Below, in pieces: positions 44,132-52,571 of a stretch of 64,000 nucleotides of DNA. The DNA is taken from assembly GCF_017309585.1 (NCBI RefSeq), contig NZ_CP071321.1, positions 1,054,001 to 1,118,000 of the forward strand. The letters run 5' to 3'. Every line of letters begins with the position of its first letter. The first letter of the stretch is position 1. This stretch comes from Nitrogeniibacter aestuarii (GTDB lineage Bacteria; Pseudomonadota; Gammaproteobacteria; Burkholderiales; Rhodocyclaceae). The position numbers were made by a program, and so were the translations under genes. The notes under the pieces are model-generated. The model was not told the origin of the DNA and did not search any database. It saw only the letters and a list, made by a program, of their open reading frames with translations.

Positions 44132-44953
44132 ATGCTTCGTCTCCCCGCCGTACTGACCATCTCTCCAACCGAGCCGACAAGTGCAACCGGCCTTGCGGCC
44201 GATGCCCTGACTCTTGCCTGCATGGGTGTCTATCCCCTGTGCGTCGCCAGCGAAGTATGCCTGCGCGATACCGCGCAAGTCGAGGCGCGAATTCCATTGG
44301 AGTGTGACATCGTTGTCGATCAGGCCCGAGTTGTGCTCGAGGATGTGCCGGTCAGTGCCATGAAATTCACGGTGCCGGGCAGCGTGGCCATGGTCTCTGC
44401 CATGGCCGAACTGGTCGCCGATTATGCCGAGACGCCCCTTGTGCTCGAGTTACCGCCGCTCATGGCGGAAGAAGACGAGGCCGATGACGATCACCTGACC
44501 GCTGCCCTGGAGTTGTTGGTGCCCTATGCCACCGCACTGGTGCTTGATCCGAGTGCCGGGCGCCGTTTGATCGCGGCGGGCGTCGCCGACGAAGAGCCCG
44601 ATGACCTCACGCTGGAAGAGATGTCGTCCCTCCTGTGTGGCATCGGTTGCGAATCGGTGCTGTTCCTGGGCGCTGGCGGTCACGGACCCAAGGCCGTGCA
44701 TCTGCTCTATGGCGAGCAGGGCATCTTGCAAAGTATCGACCTGGAACATATCGGGCGTCGTACCCTGGGGTTCGGTTGTTCCGTGGCGTCCGGGCTTGCC
44801 GCCGGCCTGGCCCAGGGGCGTTCGCTCGATGAAGCGACGCGTGAAGCCATCCAGTTCGCGCACAAGTGTGAAGCGTCCGCGCTGCACATGGGCATGGGTG
44901 CGCTGGTGCCCGATCGCATGTTCTGGGCGCGCCCTGAGGGGGAAGTTGAATGA
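44132..44953 (+). CDS. Degenerate ThiD-like (HMP kinase family) protein
   Basis: 273 residues in the ribokinase-like fold of hydroxymethylpyrimidine(-phosphate) kinase. The C-terminal half aligns well (FLGAGGHGPKAVHLLYGEQG, RRTLGFGCSVASGLAAGLAQGRSLDEATREAIQFA). The substrate loop is changed: SPTEPTSATG replaces GSDSGGGAG, the DPVM segment is replaced by LELPPLM, and GTGCT has become GFGCS. It keeps the C of the last motif. It overlaps thiE by 4 bp (ATGA), so a thiamine-related role is likely, but catalysis is doubtful. Confidence 0.75.
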   Translation: MLRLPAVLTISPTEPTSATGLAADALTLACMGVYPLCVASEVCLRDTAQVEARIPLECDIVVDQARVVLEDVPVSAMKFTVPGSVAMVSAMAELVADYAETPLVLELPPLMAEEDEADDDHLTAALELLVPYATALVLDPSAGRRLIAAGVADEEPDDLTLEEMSSLLCGIGCESVLFLGAGGHGPKAVHLLYGEQGILQSIDLEHIGRRTLGFGCSVASGLAAGLAQGRSLDEATREAIQFAHKCEASALHMGMGALVPDRMFWARPEGEVE

Positions 44954-45603
44954 ACAAGGCTGCCAGACGTCTGCCGCAAGGCTTGTACCTGATCACGCCC
45001 GACACCCCGGACACCGAGGCGCTCATCGCACGGGTCGAAGTGGCCCTGAAGGGCGAGCCCGTGATGCTCCAGTACCGCAACAAGTGTCTGACGGGGGATG
45101 CTCAGCTGGAGCAGGCGGCCGAGATCCGTACCCGATGCTACGCGTCAGGCGTCCCCTTCATCATGAACGACAACCTGGAGCTGGCCGTTCGCCTCGATGC
45201 CGATGGCGTCCATCTGGGCCGCGAGGACGGCGACGTGGCGCGCGCGCGTGCCCGCCTCGGTGGCGAGCGCATCCTCGGAGTGTCGTGCTACAACGAATGG
45301 CCGCTGGCCGAAGCGGCTGCCGCGGCGGGTGCCGACTACGTGGCCTTCGGCGCCATGTATCCGTCCAGTACCAAACCGGGTGCGGTGGCGGCGAGTGTCG
45401 ATCTGCTCACGCGTGCCCGAAAGTCGCTTGCGGTCGGCGTTGTCGCCATCGGTGGCATCACACTCGATAACGCGGGCGCGCTGGTTGGGGCGGGGGCATC
45501 TCAACTGGCCGTGATCTCGGACGTGTTCGACGCGCCGGACCCCGCGGTTCGAGCGCGCGCATACGCTACGCTGTATGCCAGTCAATCCAATCTTTCAGCT
45601 TGA
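44950..45603 (+). CDS. thiE: Thiamine-phosphate synthase
   Basis: 217 residues, TIM-barrel. Motifs VMLQYRNK, FIMNDNLELAVRLDADGVHLGRED, YVAFGAMYPSSTKPGA and VAIGGITLDNAGALVGAGASQLAVISDVF are intact. It joins HMP-PP and thiazole phosphate to thiamine phosphate. It overlaps the upstream thiD-like gene by 4 bp and hemL begins 14 bp downstream, so all three are co-transcribed. Confidence 0.95.
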   Translation: MNKAARRLPQGLYLITPDTPDTEALIARVEVALKGEPVMLQYRNKCLTGDAQLEQAAEIRTRCYASGVPFIMNDNLELAVRLDADGVHLGREDGDVARARARLGGERILGVSCYNEWPLAEAAAAAGADYVAFGAMYPSSTKPGAVAASVDLLTRARKSLAVGVVAIGGITLDNAGALVGAGASQLAVISDVFDAPDPAVRARAYATLYASQSNLSA

Positions 45604-45617
45604 TGGACCTAACCGAC

Positions 45618-46901
45618 ATGAGTCAGAACGAAACCCTTTTCAATCGTGCCCAGCAAGTGATTCCCGGCGGCGTGAACTCGCCGGTGCGGGCATTCGGATC
45701 CGTGGGGGGATTTCCCCGCTTCATCCAGCGGGCGGAAGGGGCGCGGATGTGGGATGCGGACGGCAAGGCCTACATCGACTATGTGGGTTCATGGGGGCCG
45801 GCAATCGCGGGTCATGCGCATCCCGAGATTGTCGAAGCCGTGCGCAAGGCCGCGCTCGACGGTCTCTCCTTTGGCGCACCCACCGAGGCGGAAGTCGAGA
45901 TGGCCGAGCAGTTGTGCGCGCAATTGCCCGGCATGGACATGGTGCGGCTGGTCAGCTCGGGGACCGAAGCGACCATGAGTGCCATTCGGCTGGCACGCGG
46001 CTTCACCGGGCGTGACGCCATCATCAAGTTCGAAGGTTGCTATCACGGTCATGCGGATTGCTTGCTGGTCAAGGCCGGTTCGGGCGCACTGACCTTCGGC
46101 AATCCGTCCTCCGGTGGCGTGCCGGCCGATTTCGCCAAGCACACGCTGGTGCTCGACTACAACGATCCCGATCAGCTCGAGGCCACGTTCAAGGCCAAGG
46201 GTAGCGACATCGCCGCCGTCATCGTCGAACCGTTTGCCGGCAACATGAACCTGGTTCGTCCGAGCGACCGCTTCCTGCAAACACTCCGCGAGTTGTGTAC
46301 TGCCCATGGGGCGGTGCTGATCTTCGATGAGGTCATGACCGGCTTCCGTGTCGGGCCGCAAGGCGCGCAAGGACTGGTGGGCATCACGCCCGACCTGACG
46401 ACGCTGGGCAAGGTGGTCGGGGGGGGCATGCCGGTCGGCGCCTTTGGCGGGCGTCGCGACATCATGGAAAAGATTGCACCGCTCGGTCCGGTCTATCAGG
46501 CGGGGACGCTCTCGGGCAGTCCGGTGGCTGTGGCCGCGGGGCTGGCCTCGCTCAAGCTGGTGCGCCAGGCGGGGTTCTACGAGCAGCTGGCTGATCGCGC
46601 ACGGCAGCTGACCGAGGGCCTGAGCGCCGTTGCACGTCAGCATGGCGTGGCCTTCTGCGCCCAGTCCGTGGGCGGCATGTTCGGTCTGTATTTTTCCGAA
46701 GAGCCGCCTCAGGGGTTTGCCGACGTCATGGCCTCGGATCGCGAGCGATTCAACCGCTTCTTCCACGCCATGCTGGAGCACGGTCATTACTTTGCACCAT
46801 CGGCGTTCGAGGCCGGTTTCGTGTCAGCGGCGCACACCGTGGAAGACATCGATGCCACCATCTGCGCCGCCGAGCAGGTGTTTGCCGATCTGGCGGCATG
46901 A
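45618..46901 (+). CDS. hemL: Glutamate-1-semialdehyde 2,1-aminomutase
   Basis: 427 residues, standard for HemL, starting MSQNETLFNRAQQVIPGGVNSPVRAF; earlier in-frame starts (45600, 45603) would overlap or abut thiE and are unlike homologues. PLP lysine is in TTLGKVVGGGMPVGAFGG; other motifs YHGHADCLLVKAGSG and FDEVMTGFR. It converts glutamate-1-semialdehyde to 5-aminolevulinate, the first tetrapyrrole precursor. Confidence 0.96.
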   Translation: MSQNETLFNRAQQVIPGGVNSPVRAFGSVGGFPRFIQRAEGARMWDADGKAYIDYVGSWGPAIAGHAHPEIVEAVRKAALDGLSFGAPTEAEVEMAEQLCAQLPGMDMVRLVSSGTEATMSAIRLARGFTGRDAIIKFEGCYHGHADCLLVKAGSGALTFGNPSSGGVPADFAKHTLVLDYNDPDQLEATFKAKGSDIAAVIVEPFAGNMNLVRPSDRFLQTLRELCTAHGAVLIFDEVMTGFRVGPQGAQGLVGITPDLTTLGKVVGGGMPVGAFGGRRDIMEKIAPLGPVYQAGTLSGSPVAVAAGLASLKLVRQAGFYEQLADRARQLTEGLSAVARQHGVAFCAQSVGGMFGLYFSEEPPQGFADVMASDRERFNRFFHAMLEHGHYFAPSAFEAGFVSAAHTVEDIDATICAAEQVFADLAA

Positions 46902-46916
46902 AGCCGACAGGCGGAC

Positions 46917-46946
46917 TTGAAAAAAAGAACGAGCGTTCGATAAAAT
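46917..46946 (+). promoter_or_regulatory. Promoter with internal palindromic operator for the TetR gene
   Basis: -35 TTGAAA (46917-46922) and -10 TAAAAT (46941-46946) each match five of six consensus bases with an 18-bp spacer. The spacer contains the palindrome GAACG-AG-CGTTC (46927-46938), ideally placed for autorepression. The predicted transcript start falls on or next to the ATG at 46954. Confidence 0.6.
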
Positions 46947-46953
46947 GACAGCC

Positions 46954-47556
46954 ATGAATAAAGGTGCACGTACCCGTCAGACCATCCTGGATGCTGCGGT
47001 CGCCATGGCGTCCGAGGCCGGATTCGAATCCCTCTCCATCGGCGCGCTGGCCGGGCGAGTGGGCATGTCCAAGAGCGGTCTCTTCGCCCACTTCGGCTCG
47101 CGTGAAGACTTGCAGGTTGCCGCCATCGAAGCGGCCGCCGCACGGTTCTCGGACCTCGTCTTCGTACCGGCGCTCAAAGCGCCCAGAGGTATAGCGCGAA
47201 TCGAGATTCTCTTCAACCGGTGGCTCAACTGGGTCGAACTCGGCGGGCTGGAGGGCGGTTGCCCCCTGCAGGCGGCCGCGCTTGAGTTCGATGACCGACC
47301 AGGGCCGGTCCGCGATGCGGTGATGACGCACTTCCTTCAACTGGAGAAGGAACTTGGCAAGGCCGTCACCATTGCCATCGAGGAAGGGCAGTTCCGCAAG
47401 GGACTGGACGAGGGGCAGTTCGTGTTCGAACTGTTCGCGATCGTCAGCGCGGCCTACTACCGCGGGCGCCTGCTGGATGATGACATCACGCCGCAGCGGG
47501 CGCAGACGGCCTTTGAGGGGCTCGTCGAGCGCTCTTCGGCGAAAACCGTGCATTGA
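46954..47556 (+). CDS. TetR-family transcriptional regulator
   Basis: 200 residues starting MNKGARTRQTILDAAVAMASEAGFES; an ATG at 46945 overlaps the predicted -10 and is therefore less likely. The helix-turn-helix is LSIGALAGRVGMSKSGLFAHFGSREDL. The C-terminal domain (EGGCPLQAAALEFDDRPGPVRDAV) matches a common TetR subgroup. It probably represses itself through the palindrome in its promoter. The hydrolase downstream may be a target because a related sequence lies near its start. Effector unknown. Confidence 0.88.
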   Translation: MNKGARTRQTILDAAVAMASEAGFESLSIGALAGRVGMSKSGLFAHFGSREDLQVAAIEAAAARFSDLVFVPALKAPRGIARIEILFNRWLNWVELGGLEGGCPLQAAALEFDDRPGPVRDAVMTHFLQLEKELGKAVTIAIEEGQFRKGLDEGQFVFELFAIVSAAYYRGRLLDDDITPQRAQTAFEGLVERSSAKTVH

Positions 47557-47561
47557 TCCTC

Positions 47562-47583
47562 CGGGGGCGCGATGGCGCCCCCG
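47562..47583 (+). terminator. GC-rich hairpin after the TetR gene
   Basis: Nine-bp stem CGGGGGCGC / GCGCCCCCG with a 4-nt loop, 5 bp after the stop. No T-tract follows, so termination is uncertain. Confidence 0.35.
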
Positions 47584-47614
47584 TTCCAACCGTCATTCGG
47601 GACCAGAGAACAGC

Positions 47615-48478
47615 GTGAAGAAAGCGGGCAAAAAAAGGACGAACGGTCGTGTTGAGTTGCTGACGCCGAATCAGCGTCGCTGGGTGCGCGTCACATCCTC
47701 CCTGTTGCCAGGCTGGACGGCCGAGCGTGCCGAGCGTCTGCTGGTGCGCCCGCCGCGCGCACGTGGCCGGGCGGCCGAGGTCCTCGACGCCTGGGGCGCG
47801 CGGGAAGATGTCGAGCTGAACGGACAGGCGATGGCACTGTGGCACTTCGGTGAGGCGGCCGGGCCGCGGGCCGTGCTGGTGCATGGTTGGGGTGGCTATG
47901 GAGGCCAGTTCTCGACATGGATCAAGCCCTTGCTCGACGCAGGCCTGGCCGTGACCGTGTTCGACATGCCGGGCCATGGCGAGAGTGCCGGTCGTGCCGG
48001 GAGGGTGGACGAATTCATGGCGGCCATCTCGACGGTACTGACCCATGTGCCCAATGCGGTGGCGCTTGCCGCCCACTCCATGGGCGGCGCCGCGAGCATG
48101 CAGGTCCTGCGGGAACATCACGAGCTCGAACGGGTTGTGGTGGTGGCGGCGCCGGCATCGCTTGCGCATCACATGGCCGACTTGTCCCGTCGGGTGGGAC
48201 TGAGCCCCGCGGCGCATGAGAATCTGGTCGACCGCATGGAGTCGGCGCACAAGCCGGTGGCTGAGCTCGATGCGCTCTCGGGGCTCCCGCTGGGGCGCAC
48301 ACGCGCGCTGTTCGTCCACGATCGGGACGACGCGGAGGTGAGCTTTGTGCATCTGGCGCGTTTCGGAGATTTGTGGCCGGGCAGTGAATTGATGGCGACC
48401 GAAGGATACGGACACTACAAGGTGCTGGGCGCGCCCGAGGTGGTGTCGAGGGCGGTCGGTTTTCTGGCGGGTGCCTGA
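47615..48478 (+). CDS. Alpha/beta hydrolase
   Basis: 287 residues if started at GTG 47615; a TTG at 47657 would fit homologues that begin close to RRWVRVTSSLLPGW. The hydrolase core has LVHGWGGYGGQFSTWI (oxyanion region), nucleophile elbow AAHSMGGAAS, acid in FVHDRDDAEVSF and His in GYGHYKVLG. Substrate unknown. It lies 58 bp after the TetR gene, and a stretch similar to the TetR operator occurs at 47630-47651, supporting regulation by that repressor. The start codon is uncertain. Confidence 0.8.
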   Translation: MKKAGKKRTNGRVELLTPNQRRWVRVTSSLLPGWTAERAERLLVRPPRARGRAAEVLDAWGAREDVELNGQAMALWHFGEAAGPRAVLVHGWGGYGGQFSTWIKPLLDAGLAVTVFDMPGHGESAGRAGRVDEFMAAISTVLTHVPNAVALAAHSMGGAASMQVLREHHELERVVVVAAPASLAHHMADLSRRVGLSPAAHENLVDRMESAHKPVAELDALSGLPLGRTRALFVHDRDDAEVSFVHLARFGDLWPGSELMATEGYGHYKVLGAPEVVSRAVGFLAGA

Positions 48479-48486
48479 GCGCGGCC

Positions 48487-49929
48487 TCAGATCAGGAACA
48501 GCGTGGCCAGACCCAGGAAAATGAAGAAGCCGCCGGAGTCGGTGCAGGCGGTGATCATCACGCTCGAACCGAGTGCCGGGTCGCGGCCGAAGCGTTGCAT
48601 GCCCATGGGAATGATGACCCCCATACTGGCGGCGAGCAGCAGGTTGAGCGTGGTGGCGGCGGTCATGACCGCACCGAGTTGCCAGTTGCCGTAGAGCCAC
48701 CAGGCCACCAAGCCCATCAGGCCGCCCCACACGAGTCCGTTGATCAGTGCGACGCCCATTTCCTTCTTGAGCAGGCGCTTGCCTGAATCGCCATCCACTT
48801 GGCCCATGGCCATGGCACGCACGATCATGGTGATGGTCTGGTTGCCCGAATTGCCCCCGATGCCGGCGATGATGGGCATGAGCGCGGCGAGGGCGACCAG
48901 CTTCTCGATCGAGCCCTCGAACAGACCAATCACGCGCGATGCGGCAAATGCCGTGATCAGGTTGATGGCCAGCCAGGCCCAGCGGTTCTTCACCGAGTCG
49001 AGCACCGGCGCGAAGATGTCTTCCTCTTCGCGCAGACCGGCCTGGTTGAGCAACTCGGCCTCGGACTCCTCGCGGATGTAGTCCACCACGGTATCGACCG
49101 TCACCCGGCCCATGAGCTTGTGCTCGGCGGTGACCACGGGCGCGGAGACCAGGTCATAGCGCTCGAAGGCATTGGCCGCATCTTCGGCCTTGTCGTCCGG
49201 GCGCAGGGTCACCGGATCGGTGATCATGATCTCGCTGACCAGCAGCTCCGGGTCGCTCACCAGCATCTTGCCCAGCGGCAGCACGCCGACGAGGGCCTCG
49301 TCGCGGCTGGCGACAAACAGCTGGTCCGTGTGGTCCGGCAGTTCGGAGAACCGCCGCAGATAGCGCAGCACCACTTCCAGCCGGATGTCCGGCCGGATGG
49401 TGACCATGTCGAAATCCATGAGCGCGCCCACCGCGTCCTCGTCGTAGGACATGGCCGCACGCAGCTGGGCCCGCTCCTCCAGGTCGAGTGCCTGGTAGAC
49501 GTCCTCCATGACCTCATCGGGCAGATCGGGCGCCAGGTCGGCGAGCTCGTCGGCGTCAAGGGTTTCGGCGGCGGCTTTGAGCTCATCGTTGTCCATGGTC
49601 TCGATGAGCGATTCGCGCACCGCGTCGGACACTTCGAGCAGGATTTCACCGTCGCGCTCCGCCTTGACCAGGTCCCAGACGAATTTGCGGTCCTCGATGG
49701 GCAGGCTTTCAAGCACCACGGCAATGTCGGCCGCGTGCATGTCGTCGAGCCGGCTGGACAGCTCGTGCACATGTTGTTTGTGCACCAGGCCTTCGACCAG
49801 CTCGTGCCGGGGCATGTCTTCCTGACGCTGGACGAGCGACTCCACCAGCTTGTGCCGGTGTAGCAGTTCCTGGATCTCCTTGAGTTGATCCTGAAGCGTA
49901 TCGCGGGGCTTGATCTCGGGTTCGGACAT
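48487..49929 (-). CDS. mgtE: Magnesium transporter MgtE
   Basis: 480 residues from MSEPEIKPRDTLQDQL. MgtE N domain (about 20-150, EGLVHKQHVHELSSRLDDMHAADIAVVLESL), two CBS domains (MLVSDPELLVSEIMITDPVTLRPDDKAE; AEHKLMGRVTVDTVVDYI) and five transmembrane helices with GIGGNSGNQTITMIVRAMAMGQ, a core pore motif. It admits Mg2+ through the inner membrane and is gated by cytosolic Mg2+. It follows mtgA by 96 bp and is convergent with the hydrolase gene (8 bp). Confidence 0.95.
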   Translation of the reverse strand: MSEPEIKPRDTLQDQLKEIQELLHRHKLVESLVQRQEDMPRHELVEGLVHKQHVHELSSRLDDMHAADIAVVLESLPIEDRKFVWDLVKAERDGEILLEVSDAVRESLIETMDNDELKAAAETLDADELADLAPDLPDEVMEDVYQALDLEERAQLRAAMSYDEDAVGALMDFDMVTIRPDIRLEVVLRYLRRFSELPDHTDQLFVASRDEALVGVLPLGKMLVSDPELLVSEIMITDPVTLRPDDKAEDAANAFERYDLVSAPVVTAEHKLMGRVTVDTVVDYIREESEAELLNQAGLREEEDIFAPVLDSVKNRWAWLAINLITAFAASRVIGLFEGSIEKLVALAALMPIIAGIGGNSGNQTITMIVRAMAMGQVDGDSGKRLLKKEMGVALINGLVWGGLMGLVAWWLYGNWQLGAVMTAATTLNLLLAASMGVIIPMGMQRFGRDPALGSSVMITACTDSGGFFIFLGLATLFLI

Positions 49930-50025
49930 GGTTTGGCGAGGGGCATGCGGGTCGCCCCGGCGCAAATTGTACGTGCTTTGTTGTTGCAGCGCGATGTGCG
50001 CCGGTGCCGCTGACCTAACCCCGTT

Positions 50026-50718
50026 TCAGGGCACGACGGAGCGATGCATTCGCGCCTGGACGCGGCGGGCATGAGCGGCCAGACGGGGGCCGAACTGGCG
50101 CTCGTAACGGCGCGGATTGGGTAGCATGACAGCGAGTCGGGCCGCCTGCTCGGGGCCGAGCCGGCTGGCCGGAATGCCATAGTAGTGAACGGCCGCCGCC
50201 TGGGCACCAAAGACGCCGGCACCCCATTCGACCACGTTCAGATACACCTCGAGAATCCTGCGTTTGGACCAGCAGGTTTCGATCATCAGGGTGATGAGCG
50301 CCTCCTGCGCCTTGCGCAGATAGCTCTTGCTGGGCGTGAGGAACAGGTTCTTGGCCAGTTGCTGGCTGATGGTCGAGCCGCCGGCCACCGGTTTGCCCTT
50401 GCGGGCATTCTTCTCGATGGCGTTCTGGATGCCTTCCCAGTCGAAGCCGTCGTGTTCAAGGAAACGATCATCCTCGGCGGCGACCACGGCTTGCTTGAGA
50501 TGGCGGGAGATGCGCTCGTAGTCGACCCATTCATGCTTGAGCTGCGCGTCGGGTCGGGCCTCGCGCATGGTCGTCAGTTGCAGATCCATGAAACGGGTGC
50601 TGCTCGGATTCACGTGCTGCCACCACAGCACGTGGGCGAAGATCCACACCTCATAGAGCACGAGGGCCGCAACGGCAATGAGCAGGGCGCGCCCGATCAC
50701 GCGGCCAATGGATTTCAT
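50026..50718 (-). CDS. mtgA: Monofunctional biosynthetic peptidoglycan transglycosylase
   Basis: 230 residues. N-terminal membrane anchor (ALLIAVAALVLYEVWIF) and a GT51 domain with the catalytic Glu motif AAEDDRFLEHDGFDW and GGSTISQQLAKNLFL, RKAQEALITLMIE, ILEVYLNVVEWG. It polymerises lipid II glycan chains in the periplasm and lacks a transpeptidase domain. It is 7 bp from aroE, the usual neighbour in this lineage. Confidence 0.95.
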   Translation of the reverse strand: MKSIGRVIGRALLIAVAALVLYEVWIFAHVLWWQHVNPSSTRFMDLQLTTMREARPDAQLKHEWVDYERISRHLKQAVVAAEDDRFLEHDGFDWEGIQNAIEKNARKGKPVAGGSTISQQLAKNLFLTPSKSYLRKAQEALITLMIETCWSKRRILEVYLNVVEWGAGVFGAQAAAVHYYGIPASRLGPEQAARLAVMLPNPRRYERQFGPRLAAHARRVQARMHRSVVP

Positions 50719-50725
50719 GAAGGCG

Positions 50726-51562
50726 TCAGCGGCCCGTGGCCAGCTGGGTTCTCAGCATGGCCAGGACCGGGCCGGTTTTCGGCCTGATGCCGCGCCAGAT
50801 GTCGAAGCTTTCGGCGGCCTGCTCCACCAGCATGCCCAAGCCGTCGGCGGTGCGCGCGGCGCCGCGATCGGAGGCCTCGAGCATGAAGGGCGTGGGGCGC
50901 GCACCATACATCATGTCGTAGGCCAGCTGGCAGCCTGAGTAGGCCTGCGGCGGAATCGGCGGCACTTCGCTGCTGAGGCTGGCCGAGGTGGCATTGATGA
51001 TGACGTCGAATCCCTCGTCTCCCACCGCGTCGAAGCCGCAGCCGCGCAGTACCGTGGCCTCGCACAGAGGGCGAAAGCGTTCGACCAGTTCGTCGGCGCG
51101 CGAGGCGGTACGGTTGGCGATGGTGATGGAATCGGGGCGGGTGGCCAGCAAGGGCAGCATCACGCCACGGGAGGCGCCGCCGGCACCGAGCAGCAAGACC
51201 CGGCTGCCCTGAAGCGCACAACCGAGGTTGTCCTGCAGGTCGCGTATGAGGCCGACGCCGTCGGTGTTGTCGCCGTGAATGCCATCGGCACGAAAGCTCA
51301 GCGTATTCACGGCCCCGGCGGCCTGGGCGCGCTCGGAGAGCTGGTCGGCGAGATCATAGGCCTGGAGCTTGAATGGCACGGTGACGTTCATGCCGCGGCC
51401 GCCGCTTGCCGCGAAGGCTCGCACGGTATCGGCAAATCCCTCTTCGGGGCCGAGAACGGCCTCGTAGGTCATGACCTGGCCGGTCTGTTCTGCGAAGGCG
51501 GCGTGAATGCGTGGCGACTTGCTGTGGGCAATCGGATTGCCGATGACGGCGTAGCGTTCCAT
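50726..51562 (-). CDS. aroE: Shikimate dehydrogenase
   Basis: 278 residues from MERYAVIGNPIAHSKSP; an upstream start seven codons earlier is less likely. Catalytic Lys in MNVTVPFKLQAYD, Asp in GDNTDGVGL, Rossmann LLLGAGGASRGVMLPLL with NRTASRADEL for NADP binding, and QAAESFDIWRG. It reduces 3-dehydroshikimate to shikimate for aromatic amino acids. Gene order TonB-like/aroE/mtgA on one strand. Confidence 0.95.
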   Translation of the reverse strand: MERYAVIGNPIAHSKSPRIHAAFAEQTGQVMTYEAVLGPEEGFADTVRAFAASGGRGMNVTVPFKLQAYDLADQLSERAQAAGAVNTLSFRADGIHGDNTDGVGLIRDLQDNLGCALQGSRVLLLGAGGASRGVMLPLLATRPDSITIANRTASRADELVERFRPLCEATVLRGCGFDAVGDEGFDVIINATSASLSSEVPPIPPQAYSGCQLAYDMMYGARPTPFMLEASDRGAARTADGLGMLVEQAAESFDIWRGIRPKTGPVLAMLRTQLATGR

Positions 51563-51629
51563 GGCGGGGCGATCTCGGATCAAAAAGGCATTCTACCGGC
51601 TGATGGCCGGGCCGTTTTGCCCGGGTGAC

Positions 51630-52562
51630 TCAGTCGGTGCGAATGGCGTCCGCGTTGGTGAAGGTCCAGGTGCGGGTAATTTCCAGCTCGTCGGTGTCCT
51701 TGCGGATGTTCGGCGGGAACGGCGAGAAGGGCGCGGCGAGGCGGACGATATTCTCGGCCGCCTGATCGAGCACCGCATGGCCCGAAGAGCGATGAATGGT
51801 GAGACGCCCCACCGTGCCATCGGAGCGGATGACCACGGACATCAGCAGGCTGCCGTAGAGCTTGCCCCGGGCCGAGTCCGGGTAGTTGAGCGTGCCGACC
51901 CGTTCGATCTTCTGGCGCCAGTCTTCCACGTACTGGGCGAAGCGATATTCCTTGGTGCGCGCGCCGATGAACTTCTTGCGCGGACGCTTGGAATATTCGT
52001 TGAGCTGCTTGTCGAGCTTGGCTTCAAGGCGCGCAATGGCCGCGGCGCTGTCGGCCAGATCGGCGCCCGACACTTCCGCCGGTTCTTCAGCAGGGGTATT
52101 GCTGTCCTTCTGGACCTGCTTGACCGTTTGCGCCTTCCTGGATTCGGCCAGCAGCTTGCGCTGGGCGGCTTCGAGCTTGGCGACGCGACGCTTCGCTTCG
52201 GTCAGCTGATCTCCGTCGACCCGCTTTTCCTTCGGGGGCAGGGGGGTGCTGGCCATCTGTTTGGTGTCGGTGTTGCCGCCACCGTCGAGATTGGCCTGGG
52301 CGAGAGCCTCCGCCTTCTCCGGTGCTTTGGCATGCCGGGCGTTCACCAGTACCACCTCGAGACCCGAGTCCTTTTTCAGACTCTGGGCGATGTCCGGAAA
52401 CTTGAACTGGATGGCGAGGATGACGGCGTGCAGCAGGAACGAGATGCCCAGGGCGGCCATGAACAGCGGCGAGGTCTGCGAGCCCGGTCGGGGCGCCTGG
52501 ACGGCCTTGGCCCGACCCTTGGCGGGCGCCTTGATCTTGGGGGGCTTCGGCGAGCGCGTCAT
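51630..52562 (-). CDS. TonB-like energy-transducing protein
   Basis: 310 residues. A basic Pro/Lys-rich N terminus, one membrane anchor (FMAALGISFLLHAVILAIQF, about 34-53), a long periplasmic linker with coiled-coil character (VDGDQLTEAKRRVAKLEAAQRKLLAESRK) and a C-terminal TonB domain (about 225-310: GTLNYPDSARGKLYGSLLMSVVIRSDGTVGRLTIHRSSGH). It would couple the proton gradient to outer-membrane processes. No exbB/exbD adjoin, so the partner motor is elsewhere. It lies 9 bp after the RNB ribonuclease gene, a conserved linkage in Rhodocyclales. Confidence 0.88.
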   Translation of the reverse strand: MTRSPKPPKIKAPAKGRAKAVQAPRPGSQTSPLFMAALGISFLLHAVILAIQFKFPDIAQSLKKDSGLEVVLVNARHAKAPEKAEALAQANLDGGGNTDTKQMASTPLPPKEKRVDGDQLTEAKRRVAKLEAAQRKLLAESRKAQTVKQVQKDSNTPAEEPAEVSGADLADSAAAIARLEAKLDKQLNEYSKRPRKKFIGARTKEYRFAQYVEDWRQKIERVGTLNYPDSARGKLYGSLLMSVVIRSDGTVGRLTIHRSSGHAVLDQAAENIVRLAAPFSPFPPNIRKDTDELEITRTWTFTNADAIRTD

Positions 52563-52571
52563 GACGGCATT

